The position numbers were made by a program, and so were the translations under genes. From contig NZ_FOHO01000004.1 of assembly GCF_900111675.1 (NCBI RefSeq), positions 186,001-250,000 on the forward strand: 64,000 nt of DNA. Direction: 5' to 3'. This document shows positions 17,470-26,943 of the stretch, one piece after another; positions within the stretch are counted from its first letter, which is position 1, and each line of letters opens with the position of its first letter. This stretch comes from Paracoccus homiensis. Lineage in GTDB: Bacteria > Pseudomonadota > Alphaproteobacteria > Rhodobacterales > Rhodobacteraceae. The notes under the pieces were generated by a model. It had not been told where the DNA came from. It saw only the letters and a list, made by a program, of their open reading frames with translations, and did not search any database.

Positions 17470-18510
17470 ATGACCGACACCCCGGCCCCCGCCCCAATGG
17501 GCAGTTTCGAACGCCTGCTGACCGTCTGGGTCGCGCTGGCCATGGTGGCGGGCATCGCCATCGGCACTCTGGCCCCCGGCCTGGTCCAGGGCATTGCCGG
17601 GGCCGAGATCGCCTCGATCAACATGGTGGTCGCGGTGCTGATCTGGGCGATGGTCTATCCGATGATGGTCAGCGTCGATTTCGGCGCCGTGGCCGGCGTT
17701 GCCCGCCAACCCAGGGGCCTGCTGGTGACACTGGTGGTGAATTGGCTGATCAAGCCTTTCACCATGGCGCTGCTGGCGGTTCTGTTCTTCGATCACATCT
17801 TTGCGCCCTGGATCGCGCCGCAGGATGCCGCCCAATATATCGCGGGCCTGATTCTGCTGGGCGCCGCGCCATGTACCGCGATGGTCTTTGTCTGGGCACA
17901 GCTGACACGGGGCGACGCGACCTACACGCTGGTGCAGGTGTCGGTGAACGACCTGATCATGGTCGTGGCCTTCGCCCCGATCGTGGCGCTGCTGCTGGGC
18001 GTGACCGAGATCGTCGTGCCCTGGGACACGCTGGTCCTTGCGACGCTGCTTTATGTCGTGCTGCCCCTTGTCGCCGGATTGATCACCCGGCGCGTGCTGG
18101 GCTCGGCGCGGGCGATCGACGCGTTCACCGCCCGGATCAAGCCGCTGTCGATGATCGGGCTGATCGCGACGGTCGCGATCCTGTTCGGGTTGCAGGGCGA
18201 CACGATCCTTGACCGTCCGGGCGTCATCCTGCTGATCGCGGTGCCGATCCTGATCCAAAGTTACGGCATCTTCGCGCTGGCCTATGGCGCGGCCTACCTG
18301 ATGCGGGTGCCGCACAAGATCGCCGCCCCCTGCGCGCTGATCGGCACCTCGAATTTCTTTGAACTGGCCGTCGCCGTCGCGATCAGCCTGTTCGGCTTGA
18401 ACTCGGGCGCGGCGCTTGCCACGGTCGTCGGCGTGCTGGTCGAAGTGCCCGTGATGCTGTCGCTGGTGGCCTTTGCCAACCGCACCCGTTACCGCTTTGC
18501 CAAGGACTGA
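17470..18510 (+). CDS. acr3: Arsenite efflux permease, ACR3 family
   Basis: 346 aa from ATG 17470, chosen for the GGAG 6 bp upstream; a weaker ATG lies at 17443. About ten membrane helices. The conserved ACR3 thiolate Cys is in [23 protein letters not shown] and [13 protein letters not shown] are also typical. Exports As(III). First gene of the acr3-arsC-arsH unit. Confidence 0.93.
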   Translation: MTDTPAPAPMGSFERLLTVWVALAMVAGIAIGTLAPGLVQGIAGAEIASINMVVAVLIWAMVYPMMVSVDFGAVAGVARQPRGLLVTLVVNWLIKPFTMALLAVLFFDHIFAPWIAPQDAAQYIAGLILLGAAPCTAMVFVWAQLTRGDATYTLVQVSVNDLIMVVAFAPIVALLLGVTEIVVPWDTLVLATLLYVVLPLVAGLITRRVLGSARAIDAFTARIKPLSMIGLIATVAILFGLQGDTILDRPGVILLIAVPILIQSYGIFALAYGAAYLMRVPHKIAAPCALIGTSNFFELAVAVAISLFGLNSGAALATVVGVLVEVPVMLSLVAFANRTRYRFAKD

Positions 18511-18513
18511 GCC

Positions 18514-18930
18514 ATGATCGTCATTCATCACAATCCCAAATGCGGCACGTCGCGCAATGTGCTGGCCTTCATCCGCGCCAGCGGGGTCGAGCCGGTGATC
18601 ATCGACTATCTGCAGGAAGGCTGGACCCGGCCACAGCTTCTGGCGCTGTTCGCGGCGGCGGGGCTGACACCGCGACAGGCGTTGCGCGACAAACGCTCGC
18701 CCGCCGAGGAAATGGGGCTGCTGGCCCAAGGCGTCACCGATGACGATCTGCTGGACGCGATGATCCGTCATCCTGTTCTGGTCAACCGTCCCATCGTGTG
18801 CAGCCCCAAGGGCGTGCGCCTGTGCCGTCCGTCCGAAACCGTTTTCGATCTGCTGGACAACTTGCCCAACGGCGTGATCCGCAAAGAGGACGGCCAGATC
18901 GTCAACACCGAAACCAAGGCCCGCGCATGA
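18514..18930 (+). CDS. arsC: Arsenate reductase, glutaredoxin-dependent ArsC
   Basis: 138 aa. Catalytic Cys10 in [11 protein letters not shown]; arsenate-binding arginines in LRDKRSP and [10 protein letters not shown]. Reduces As(V) to As(III) with glutaredoxin, feeding Acr3. Starts 3 bp after acr3 and its stop overlaps arsH. Confidence 0.94.
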   Translation: MIVIHHNPKCGTSRNVLAFIRASGVEPVIIDYLQEGWTRPQLLALFAAAGLTPRQALRDKRSPAEEMGLLAQGVTDDDLLDAMIRHPVLVNRPIVCSPKGVRLCRPSETVFDLLDNLPNGVIRKEDGQIVNTETKARA

Positions 18931-19646
18931 CCGACACCCCACAGATCAGCGAAGCCGGCTTTGCCGCGATCGACCCCGATCAACTGTTCCCCACCACCCG
19001 CAGCCGACACGCCCCGCGCATCCTGATCCTCTACGGATCGCTGCGCGACCGCAGTTTTTCGCGCTTTGCCGCCGAAGAGGCCGGTCGCATCCTGACCCGT
19101 CTGGGCGCCGATGTGCGGATCTTCGATCCCCGCGATCTGCCCCAACCCGACACGGTGCCGCTGGACCACCCCAAGGTCGCCGAACTGCGCGATCTGGTGC
19201 AGTGGTCGGAAGGCATGGTCTGGTCCTCGCCTGAGCGGCATGGCGCCATGACCGGCATCATGAAAAGTCAAATCGACTGGATTCCCCTGTCGCTGGGATC
19301 GGTGCGGCCGACGCAGGGCAAGACGCTGGCCGTGATGCAGGTCTGCGGCGGGTCGCAATCCTTCAACACGGTCAATCAGCTGCGCATCCTTGGCCGCTGG
19401 ATGCGGCTGCTGACGATTCCGAACCAATCCTCGGTCGCGAAGGCATGGGACGAATTCGACGAGGATGGCCGCATGAAGCCCTCGCCCTATTACGACCGGA
19501 TCGTCGATGTGATGGAAGAGCTGGTGAAATTCACCCTGCTGACCCGCGACATCAAGGATCATCTGGTCGACCGCTATTCCGAACGTGTCGAAAGCCACGA
19601 CGCGCTGTCGCAGCGCGTCAATCAGGCAAAGGCCGTCGCGAAGTAA
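18927..19646 (+). CDS. arsH: ArsH, NADPH-dependent FMN reductase / organoarsenical oxidase
   Basis: 239 aa from the ATG in the ATGA overlap with arsC. Flavodoxin-like fold with FMN-binding [17 protein letters not shown] and [19 protein letters not shown]. ArsH proteins oxidise trivalent methylarsenicals. Presence of arsH suggests the operon also handles organoarsenicals. Confidence 0.94.
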   Translation: MTDTPQISEAGFAAIDPDQLFPTTRSRHAPRILILYGSLRDRSFSRFAAEEAGRILTRLGADVRIFDPRDLPQPDTVPLDHPKVAELRDLVQWSEGMVWSSPERHGAMTGIMKSQIDWIPLSLGSVRPTQGKTLAVMQVCGGSQSFNTVNQLRILGRWMRLLTIPNQSSVAKAWDEFDEDGRMKPSPYYDRIVDVMEELVKFTLLTRDIKDHLVDRYSERVESHDALSQRVNQAKAVAK

Positions 19647-19648
19647 AG

Positions 19649-19682
19649 GGCGCGGCGCGGAACGACCCGGCCCCGCGCCGCC
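19649..19682. terminator. GC-rich hairpin between convergent arsH and uxaC
   Basis: GGCGCGG (19649-19655) can pair with CCGCGCC (19673-19679). No T tract. It lies in the 43-bp gap between convergent stops, so termination in both directions is plausible but unproven. Confidence 0.4.
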
Positions 19683-19689
19683 ATGAACC

Positions 19690-21102
19690 TCAGATGCGAT
19701 CCGCAGGCAGAAAGCGCCGCGCGGCATTCCCCCAGCAGATGTCATGGACCAGCCTGTCCAGCGCGGCCCGATCGTTCGGCAGCAACCCGTCCTGCACCTG
19801 CCGTCCCAACATCCGGCACAGCAGGCGGCGGAAATATTCGTGCCGCGTGAAGGACAGGAAGGACCGGCTGTCGGTCAGCATTCCCAGGAAGGTCGAGATC
19901 AGCCCCATCTGCGCAAGATCGGTCATCTGACGCTCCATCCCGTCAAGCTGGTCGTTGAACCACCACGCGGTGCCGACCTGCACCTTGCCGGGGCGCGATC
20001 CGTCCTGGAAATTGCCCGCCGTCGTCGCCAGCACCGCGTTATGTGCGGGGTTCACCGAATACAGCACCATGTCCGGCAGCTGGTCGGTCCGGTCCAGCCG
20101 GTCCAGCAGCGCGTTCAGCGGCTGCGCGATGGCAAAGTCGTTCATCCCGTCCGCGCCCGCATCGCGGCCCACGCGGTCCAGCAGGCGCTGGCGGTTGTTG
20201 CGCAGGGGCGCAAGATGCAGCTGCATGACGATGCCGCGTTCGGCATAGGCGCGCCCCAACCCGACGAACAGGGCCGAGCGGATGGCGGCGGCCTCGTCCG
20301 GGGTCGGAGCCTCGCCCGCAAGGCGGCGGTTCAGCGCGGCGGTCAGCTGATCCTCGGACCATTCGGGGCCGGCCTCCAGCCGCTCGATGCCGTGATCGGC
20401 GGCGCGGCAGCCATGATCGACAAAGACGTCCAGCCGCTGGATCAGCGCCTGCAGAAGCGGCGCGAAGCCGTCGATCCGGATCCCCGTCAGCTCGGCCAGA
20501 CGCGCGATCCACGGGGCAAAGCCCTCATCCTCGACCTTGAAGGCCGCATCGGGGCGGAAGCTGGGCGCGACGACAAGGTCGGGATCGCCCTGCATCGCGC
20601 GGTGATGGGCCAGGTCGTCCAGCGGATCGTCGGTCGTGCCGACAAAGCGCACCTTCATCTGCCGCAGCAGACCGCGCGCGCCGAAATCCGGCCCCGGCAG
20701 CGCCGCATTCGCGACATCCCAGACCCGGTCTGCGGTATCCGGCGACAGGACGGTGCCGTCCAGCCCGAAGAAGCGCCACAGCTCCAGATGCGACCAGTGG
20801 TGGACGGGGTTCATCACCAGCGCGGGCATGGCGCGGGCGAAGGCGTCGAATTTCTGGCGGTCGGTCGCGGGACCGGTGCACAGATCCTCGGGGATGCCGG
20901 CCCACCGCATGACGCGCCACTTGTAGTGGTCATGCGCCAGCCACAGCTGGCCCAGATTGTCCCAGTGGTGGTCCTGCGCGATCTCGGCCGGGGGAAGGTG
21001 GTTGTGGTAATCCACGATGGGCAGATCGGCCACAACATCGTGGTACATGCGTTGCGCTGCGGGCGTGTCCAGCAGGAAGTCGGGCCCCAGGAATTCGGTC
21101 AT
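19690..21102 (-). CDS. uxaC: Uronate isomerase
   Basis: 470 aa, the normal UxaC length, from ATG 21102. Isomerises D-glucuronate to D-fructuronate and D-galacturonate to D-tagaturonate. Metal-site motif IVDYHNHLPP near residue 30 and the C-terminal FTRHEYFRR block are visible. The ATG overlaps the uxuB stop (ATGA at 21099-21102). The frame continues upstream but that part is a shadow of uxuB. Confidence 0.95.
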   Translation of the reverse strand: MTEFLGPDFLLDTPAAQRMYHDVVADLPIVDYHNHLPPAEIAQDHHWDNLGQLWLAHDHYKWRVMRWAGIPEDLCTGPATDRQKFDAFARAMPALVMNPVHHWSHLELWRFFGLDGTVLSPDTADRVWDVANAALPGPDFGARGLLRQMKVRFVGTTDDPLDDLAHHRAMQGDPDLVVAPSFRPDAAFKVEDEGFAPWIARLAELTGIRIDGFAPLLQALIQRLDVFVDHGCRAADHGIERLEAGPEWSEDQLTAALNRRLAGEAPTPDEAAAIRSALFVGLGRAYAERGIVMQLHLAPLRNNRQRLLDRVGRDAGADGMNDFAIAQPLNALLDRLDRTDQLPDMVLYSVNPAHNAVLATTAGNFQDGSRPGKVQVGTAWWFNDQLDGMERQMTDLAQMGLISTFLGMLTDSRSFLSFTRHEYFRRLLCRMLGRQVQDGLLPNDRAALDRLVHDICWGNAARRFLPADRI

Positions 21103-22535
21103 GCTGCCCCCATGGCGTTGGCGATGGCGGTGCGGGCGCCGGTCCGCACGATGTTCAGATAGGCGCTGGCGATGGGCGCGGCAAAGCGCGGATCGGCGGC
21201 CAGTTCCACCAGGAAGACCTGCGTCAGCGCCAGCATCGCGGTGACGTAATCGCCGCCATCCTGCGTGTCCGCGACCACCTGTGCCAGCCTGTCGGCCATC
21301 GGGTCGGCGGGCTTGCCGCCGCCTTCGACGGTCTGGCGGACCAGCCGCATCCAGCCCGCGATGGCCAGCGCGGTCAGCGGCCAGTCGCGATCCGCCGCCA
21401 GATGCGCCGCGGCGGGCGCGACAAGGCGCTGCGGCAGCTTGGCGCTGGTATCGGTGGCGATCTGGGCGGTGCGGTGCTGCAGCGTGCTGTTGCCGAAGCG
21501 CGCGATCAGCTGGTCGGCGTAATCCGCGATGTCCACGCCCGGCAGCGGGCGCAGCGTCGGGGCCTGCTCGGTCAGCATCAGGCGGCGGGCGGCATCGCGC
21601 AGCACCGGATCGTCCATGCAGTCGGACACCGTCTCGCATCCCGCAAGCTGGCCCAGGCAGGCCAGGAAGCTGTGGCTGCCGTTCAGCATCCGCAGCTTCA
21701 TCTCCTCGAACGGGGCGACGTCCTGAACCATCTGCGCGCCCGCATCCTCGAATGCGGGGCGGCCTGCGGCAAAGTCGTCCTCGATCACCCATTGGCGGAA
21801 GGGTTCGGTCAGGATGCTGTTCGGATCGGCGCGGCCCGTGGCCTGCTCGATCAGGGCCAGCGCCTTGTCGTTCAGCGCGGGCACGATACGATCGACCATC
21901 GTGGCCGGAAAGCGGACATTCCCCTCGATCCAACCGGCCAGATCGGCGTCCAGCAGCCGCGCATAGTCCAGCACGGCGGCGCGGGCCAGCCGCCCGTTAT
22001 GCGGAAGGTTGTCGCAGGACATCACGGTCAGCCCGCCCTGCCCCGCATCGCGGCGCGCGCGCAGGCCCGCGACAATGACGCCGATGGCGGTCCGGGGCGC
22101 ATCGGGGTTCGCCAGATCGGCCTTGATGCCCGCGTGATCTGCGTCGAGGCCATCGCCCTTCAGCGCATAGCCCTTTTCGGTGATGGTCAGGGATATGATC
22201 GCCAGCGCGGGATCCGCGATCCGCCCCGTCACCGCCGCGATGCCGTCGCGCACCGGATGGACCGAACCCACCACCGCGCCAATGGGCCGCGCGACGATGC
22301 CCCGATCGTCGGCCTCCAGCACGTGATAGATGCCGTCCGCCGCGTCCAGCGCGTCCAGATCCTCGACGCCCGAATTCAGGCGGCAGGCGATGACGCCCCA
22401 ATCGCCGCCATCCGCCAGCACCTGGTCCAGATAGACCAGCTGATGCGCGCGGGCGAAGGCGCCGAAACCGATATGCAGGATGCGCGGGCGCAGGCCCTGA
22501 CGGTCATGCGCGGGGGCGAGGGTCTCAATCTGCAT
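21099..22535 (-). CDS. uxuB: Fructuronate reductase / mannitol dehydrogenase family
   Basis: 478 aa. N-terminal NAD domain begins RILHIGFGAFARAHQ. The catalytic KLRMLNGSHS block contains the family Lys-x3-Asn-x2-His residues. Between uxaC and a distant uxuA this is best read as D-fructuronate to D-mannonate reductase; tagaturonate reduction cannot be excluded. The start overlaps the GH31 stop by 11 bp. Confidence 0.92.
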   Translation of the reverse strand: MQIETLAPAHDRQGLRPRILHIGFGAFARAHQLVYLDQVLADGGDWGVIACRLNSGVEDLDALDAADGIYHVLEADDRGIVARPIGAVVGSVHPVRDGIAAVTGRIADPALAIISLTITEKGYALKGDGLDADHAGIKADLANPDAPRTAIGVIVAGLRARRDAGQGGLTVMSCDNLPHNGRLARAAVLDYARLLDADLAGWIEGNVRFPATMVDRIVPALNDKALALIEQATGRADPNSILTEPFRQWVIEDDFAAGRPAFEDAGAQMVQDVAPFEEMKLRMLNGSHSFLACLGQLAGCETVSDCMDDPVLRDAARRLMLTEQAPTLRPLPGVDIADYADQLIARFGNSTLQHRTAQIATDTSAKLPQRLVAPAAAHLAADRDWPLTALAIAGWMRLVRQTVEGGGKPADPMADRLAQVVADTQDGGDYVTAMLALTQVFLVELAADPRFAAPIASAYLNIVRTGARTAIANAMGAA

Positions 22536-24909
22536 GGGGGATATCCTCGAACGCGATGCGGGTGACGGGCTGGCCGTTCACGCGCATGGGGCGGGTTTCG
22601 GCATCGGGCAGCGACAGGTCCAGCGCGGGCCAGAAGGGACGGAACGGGCCGCGGGCGGTGATCGTCACATCGATCACATCCGCATCGGCGCGGGTTTCGA
22701 TCAGCAGGCGGCAGTTGTTGCCCGCCAGCGCGTCGGCCGAGACGCCGTCATCTTCATACAGCATCGTCCGGTCGCTGAAATCGCCCGGCGCGGGGAACAG
22801 CGCGATGCGGCGGGTCGTGTCGGCCTCCGGCTTGGCGCGGGCGCAGCCCCGGGACAGGGGCAGCGCGGCACCGGCACGCACGAACAGCGGCATGCTGCCC
22901 AGATCGACGGGCTGTTCGATCACCTGGCCGCCCGTGTGGAAGGTGCCGGTGTGGAAATCCCACCAGCCGCTGCCATTGTCGGGCAGGTACAGGCTGCGGG
23001 TCGCGGCGCCTTCCTCGATCACGGTGGCGACCAGCAGGTCGCGGCCCAGCATGAACTCGTCGCATTCCGCGCGGCAGGCGGGATCGGCCTCGAACTCGGC
23101 CACGGTCGGGCGCAGGATCGGCTGGTGGTCCTGCACGGCCTGCCATGTCAGCGTGTAAAGATAGGGGATCAGCTGCCCCCGCAGCGCCAGCGCCGCGCGG
23201 ATATGGGGCAGGATCTCGGGATACATCCAGGGCTCGTTGACGGTCGCGTCGTCGTTCCAGCTGTGGATGGTGAAGCGCGGATGGAAGATGCCGTTCTGGA
23301 CCCAGCGCAGGAACAGCTCGGGCCCCGGGCGCGGCCCCGAGAAGCCGCCCACGTCATGGCCGATGTTGAAGATCCCCGACATGGACAGGCCCAGCCCCAT
23401 GCGGTTGTTGTAGCGCAGCGTCTTCCAGTCGGTGCGGTTGTCGCCCGTCCAGGTCTGGGCATAGCGCTGGATCCCCGGCGCGCCCGAACGGCTGATCAGG
23501 TAGGGGCGCAGATGCGGCGCATGTTCGGCCTGCGCATCGCGCGAGGCCCGCGTCATCAGCACTGGCTGCAGCGGGCGGATCAGCGCGACGTCGATCGGGT
23601 CGCCGAAGCCGTGGCATCGCGCGGCGCGGTCCCAGATCTCGTATTCGTTGTTGTCGTTCCAGGTGGACCCGATGCCGTGCTCCAGCAGCTGGGTGGTCAC
23701 GTTGGCCTTCCACCAGTCGATGGTCGCGGGGTTGGTGAAGTCCAGATGCGACCCCTCGTCGTCCCAGAAGACCGAGATCTCGGGCCGGTCGGCCTCGCTG
23801 TCGCGGATGAACAGGCCCGCCGAGGCGGCCTCGGCATAACGCGGGTGATCATGCAGCATGCAGGGCTTGATATTGGCGATCAGGTGCAGGTCCGCATCCG
23901 CGAAGCGCGCGGTCATCGCGTCGATGTCGGGGAACTTGTCGGTGTTCCAGTTGAAGACATAGCGCTTCGGCCCGATCGAGGTATAGCCCGACGACATCTG
24001 GAAGCTGTCGCAGGGCAGCGCGTGTTCGGTGATCCGGTCGAGGAACCCCTGCACCTGCGCCTGCGCGTCCGGCGCGTCGGTATAGCTCATGGTCGACCCG
24101 GAATATCCAAGCGCCCAACGCGGCATGAAGGCGGTGCCGCCCGTCAGCCATGCCTGCCTGCGCGTCAGCCCCGCCAGATCGGGCGACCAGGCCATGTAGT
24201 AATCCAGGTCCCCGTCCTCGGCCCGATAGGCGCGATAGGGGGCGTGGTAGTTGTCCAGCTCGTTCCCCAGGTCGAACCAGCAGCAGGCAAGGTTGTCGTA
24301 GAAGACCGAGAACGACCCCGCATCCGGCGTGCGGGTCAGCGTGACGGGGATGTGCTTGTACAGCGGATCGGTGCGTTCCGCGTCATAGCCCATCGCGTCG
24401 AGGTTGCGCATCTCGAACCGGCGGCCCGAGCGTTCCAGATCGCCCGACTTCTCGCCCAGGCCATAGACCAGCTCGCCCGGGTTGCGGCGCAGGAAATGGC
24501 TGTGGGCGTGGTCGCGGACGCCGGCCATATAGGCCCCGGTCGTGCGGTCGGCGGCGAATACGCGCCACTCGTCCCCGACCTTCGCCTGCCAGACCAGCTG
24601 CAGCGGGCGCAGCACCTGCAGCCGCAGCGTGCCGGTGTCGATCACCAGCCCCCGATCCGTGTCCGACAGGTCGAAATCGGGGCAGGCAAAGCCCGACAGA
24701 TCGTCGCGCGAACGTCCCTCGAACGGCACGTCGCCATCGGGGGCCACCGACCAGCTGCGGTCCAGCCGCCAGCCGTCCTGCCCCGTCAGCGACACGCGGA
24801 TCAGTTCGCGGTCCAGCACGGCGATGCGCAACTGGCGGCCGCCATCGGTCAGCAGGGTGACGGTGGCGCCGTCGCGCCCCTGCAGGGTCCAGTCCTTGAG
24901 GGTCTTCAT
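22525..24909 (-). CDS. Glycoside hydrolase family 31 alpha-glycosidase
   Basis: 794 aa, cytoplasmic, no signal peptide. The (beta/alpha)8 barrel carries nucleophile D419 (STWNDNNEYE) and acid/base D490 (TWTGDNRTDW); N-terminal beta-sandwich and C-terminal beta domains are present. It resembles the alpha-glucosidase/alpha-xylosidase branch. In a glucuronate operon it may remove an alpha-linked sugar from a glucuronide-containing oligosaccharide after TRAP uptake. I did not see features of the sulfoquinovosidase branch. Ends 4 bp into the TRAP-side spacing, so cotranscribed. Confidence 0.88.
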   Translation of the reverse strand: MKTLKDWTLQGRDGATVTLLTDGGRQLRIAVLDRELIRVSLTGQDGWRLDRSWSVAPDGDVPFEGRSRDDLSGFACPDFDLSDTDRGLVIDTGTLRLQVLRPLQLVWQAKVGDEWRVFAADRTTGAYMAGVRDHAHSHFLRRNPGELVYGLGEKSGDLERSGRRFEMRNLDAMGYDAERTDPLYKHIPVTLTRTPDAGSFSVFYDNLACCWFDLGNELDNYHAPYRAYRAEDGDLDYYMAWSPDLAGLTRRQAWLTGGTAFMPRWALGYSGSTMSYTDAPDAQAQVQGFLDRITEHALPCDSFQMSSGYTSIGPKRYVFNWNTDKFPDIDAMTARFADADLHLIANIKPCMLHDHPRYAEAASAGLFIRDSEADRPEISVFWDDEGSHLDFTNPATIDWWKANVTTQLLEHGIGSTWNDNNEYEIWDRAARCHGFGDPIDVALIRPLQPVLMTRASRDAQAEHAPHLRPYLISRSGAPGIQRYAQTWTGDNRTDWKTLRYNNRMGLGLSMSGIFNIGHDVGGFSGPRPGPELFLRWVQNGIFHPRFTIHSWNDDATVNEPWMYPEILPHIRAALALRGQLIPYLYTLTWQAVQDHQPILRPTVAEFEADPACRAECDEFMLGRDLLVATVIEEGAATRSLYLPDNGSGWWDFHTGTFHTGGQVIEQPVDLGSMPLFVRAGAALPLSRGCARAKPEADTTRRIALFPAPGDFSDRTMLYEDDGVSADALAGNNCRLLIETRADADVIDVTITARGPFRPFWPALDLSLPDAETRPMRVNGQPVTRIAFEDIPHAD

Positions 24910-24913
24910 GATC

Positions 24914-26215
24914 TTAACCGTAGCTTACAAGCCAGCGCGGCAGCGTCAGGCTGATTTCGGGGATGAAGGTCACCGCCAGCAGCAGGACGATCATCGCGGC
25001 ATAGAGCGGCAGCATCGGGCGGATCACCCGCTGGATCGGCACGCCCGCGACCGAGCAGCCGACGAACAGCGCCGACCCCACCGGCGGCGTGCAGATGCCG
25101 ATGGACAGGTTCAGCGTCATCATGATGCCGAAATGGACCGGGTCCATGCCCAGATCCTGCACCACCGGATAGAAGATCGGCGTGAAGATCAGCAGCGCGG
25201 GGGTCATGTCCATGAAGGTGCCGACGACCAGCAGCGCCGCGTTGATGATCAGCAGGATCACGATCGGGTTGTCCGACAGCGCCAGCAGCCAGTCCGACAG
25301 CGCGAAGGGGATGTCGCCATAGGCCATGGCCCGCGACATCGCGATGGATGTCCCGATCATCAGCAGCACGATGGTCGTGGTGATCGCGCTTTCCAGGAAG
25401 ATGCGCGGCAGGTCCGACAGCTTCAGTTCCCGGTACCACACCAGCGCCAGGAACAGCGAATAGAGGACGGCGACGGCGGATGCCTCGGTCGCGGTGAAGA
25501 TGCCCGCGATGATGCCGCCCATGATGACCACGATCAGCCCAAGCGGCAGGATCGCGTCCAGCGTGCGATGACGCACCTCGGCCATGCTGGGGCGCGGGGC
25601 CAGCGGGTATCCGCGCTTCTTGGCGATGATGCCCGCGACGACCATCAGCGACAGGCCCAGCAGGATGCCCGGCAGGTAACCCGCCACGAACAGCGCCGAG
25701 ATCGAGGTCCCCCCGGTGATCAGCGAGAAGACGATCAGCGTGGTCGAGGGCGGGATCAGCAGGCCCGTCGGGCTGGAGGCGATGTTGACCGCCGCCGAAT
25801 AGGCCGGATCGTAGCCCTCCTTGCGCTGAAGGGGTGCCATGACGCCCCCCACGGCGGCGGCCGATGCCACCGCCGAGCCCGAGATCGCGCCGAACATCAT
25901 GTTCGCGATGACGTTGCAATGCGCCAGCGCGCCCGGCAGGCGACCGCCAAGGACCTTGGCGAACTCGATCAGGCGCAGGGCGATGCCGCCGCGGTTCATG
26001 ATGTTGCCCGCAAGGATGAAGAACGGGATCGCCAGCAGGGTGAAGCTGTCCAGCCCCGACACCATCTGCTGGGCCACGATGAAGATCGTCTGGTCCAGCG
26101 ACATGAACAGCAGGAAGGTCAGCGCGGCGGAAATGCCGATGGAAAAGGCGATGGGCACGCCCAGCACCATCATCGCGGCAAAGCTGCCGAACAGGACGAT
26201 TGCGGCGGAATTCAT
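24914..26215 (-). CDS. dctM: TRAP transporter large permease DctM
   Basis: 433 aa with 12-13 predicted membrane helices. DctM family features: FFILAGNIMNRGGIALRLIEF, ISGSAVASAAAVGGVM and PPSTTLIVFS. Takes up the island substrate with the small permease and the divergently encoded binding protein, driven by a Na+ or H+ gradient. The start overlaps the dctQ stop. Confidence 0.93.
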   Translation of the reverse strand: MNSAAIVLFGSFAAMMVLGVPIAFSIGISAALTFLLFMSLDQTIFIVAQQMVSGLDSFTLLAIPFFILAGNIMNRGGIALRLIEFAKVLGGRLPGALAHCNVIANMMFGAISGSAVASAAAVGGVMAPLQRKEGYDPAYSAAVNIASSPTGLLIPPSTTLIVFSLITGGTSISALFVAGYLPGILLGLSLMVVAGIIAKKRGYPLAPRPSMAEVRHRTLDAILPLGLIVVIMGGIIAGIFTATEASAVAVLYSLFLALVWYRELKLSDLPRIFLESAITTTIVLLMIGTSIAMSRAMAYGDIPFALSDWLLALSDNPIVILLIINAALLVVGTFMDMTPALLIFTPIFYPVVQDLGMDPVHFGIMMTLNLSIGICTPPVGSALFVGCSVAGVPIQRVIRPMLPLYAAMIVLLLAVTFIPEISLTLPRWLVSYG

Positions 26216-26739
26216 CGCTGGCTCTCCTTCGGGTCGGCCGATTGGGCCAGGATTTCATCGGCAGGCGACAGGATGTGCCGGCCCTTGGCAATGCGGGCCA
26301 GGTTGCCCGCCGCATAGGCCGTGATGATCGCGCCCGCGACCGGCACCGCACCATAGACCCACCCCATCGGTAGCCGCAGCGCAGGCGAGATCTGACCCGA
26401 GGCCAGCGTCTTGCTGACCAGTTGCCAGCCGCCCCAGATCATCACGATCACGGCGAAGGCGGCGATCAGCAGCGTGATCGCCGCCTCGGTCGCCTGACGC
26501 CTGCCACCGATCTGCGATAAGGGCAGGAAATCGATCGCCAGATGGCGGCCCTGCCCATAGGTATAGGCGCCGCCCACAAGCGCCAGCCACATGAAGATGA
26601 AACGCGCCAATTCGTCCGTCACCGTCGATGGCGTGCCAAGGACATACCGGCTGATGACCTGCCAGCTGACGCAGATCAGCAGGACGGCAAAGGCCACGAT
26701 GATGCCGCCACGCAGCACAAGATCCGCGACCCGCCTCAT
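26212..26739 (-). CDS. dctQ: TRAP transporter small permease DctQ
   Basis: 175 aa with four membrane helices (first at about 10-31) and the family motif WQVISRYVLGTPSTVTDELARFIF split over helix 1-2. The ATG at 26739 has no own ribosome binding site but overlaps the TGA of a 12-codon ORF that does. First gene proper of the minus-strand operon dctQ-dctM-GH31-uxuB-uxaC. Confidence 0.9.
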   Translation of the reverse strand: MRRVADLVLRGGIIVAFAVLLICVSWQVISRYVLGTPSTVTDELARFIFMWLALVGGAYTYGQGRHLAIDFLPLSQIGGRRQATEAAITLLIAAFAVIVMIWGGWQLVSKTLASGQISPALRLPMGWVYGAVPVAGAIITAYAAGNLARIAKGRHILSPADEILAQSADPKESQR

Positions 26740-26774
26740 GCGGATATCCGGGGGCAAGGGGTTCCGTCGGTCAT
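26736..26774 (-). CDS. Possible 12-aa leader peptide coupled to dctQ
   Basis: ATG at 26774 behind GGGAGGAG encodes MTDGTPCPRISA and stops with TGA at 26738-26736, overlapping the dctQ ATG as ATGA. The strong Shine-Dalgarno sequence belongs to this mini-ORF rather than dctQ, which suggests that dctQ is translated by reinitiation. Expression unproven. Confidence 0.45.
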   Translation of the reverse strand: MTDGTPCPRISA

Positions 26775-26833
26775 GCTGCGTGCTCCTCCCGCAGGTTCCT
26801 GATTGGGGCGGAAGATGACGCCAACCGACAAAG

Positions 26834-26864
26834 TGGTCAACCAATTTATTAAACTGGTTGACAA
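26834..26864. promoter_or_regulatory. Two GntR-type operator half-palindromes in the divergent TRAP promoter
   Basis: TGGTCAACCA at 26834-26843 and TGGTTGACAA at 26855-26864, centres 21 bp apart, lie between divergent dctQ and dctP. They resemble the TGGT-N2-ACCA sites of FadR-subfamily regulators such as UxuR. The second overlaps a TTGACA -35 element, so bound regulator would block dctP transcription. The natural ligand-sensing partner is the GntR gene at 29721. Confidence 0.6.
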
Positions 26865-26887
26865 TCAGGCAAATTGGCGGATCAAAT
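26858..26887 (+). promoter_or_regulatory. Probable promoter of dctP-GH2-gntR-uxuA
   Basis: TTGACA at 26858-26863, 18-bp spacer, then TCAAAT at 26882-26887 as a modest -10. The gene start is 57 bp further on. The -35 overlaps the second GntR site. Confidence 0.45.
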
Positions 26888-26943
26888 CGCCGCACCACAA
26901 TCTGGCGATTCAACGCCCCACGCATCTTTTCGGGAGGACACGA

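Noticed and set aside
19690..21933. Long 747-codon open frame ending in UxaC
   Set aside because: Residues upstream of the MTEFLGPDF start are Arg/Pro-rich antisense-type sequence overlapping uxuB; UxaC family proteins begin at this ATG.
22525..24909. GH31 enzyme as the sulfoquinovosidase of the sulfo-SMO locus
   Set aside because: It lies in the hexuronate operon more than 30 kb away, and its active-site neighbourhood reads like the alpha-glucosidase/alpha-xylosidase branch. The Gfo/Idh/MocA protein beside smoC is the better candidate.
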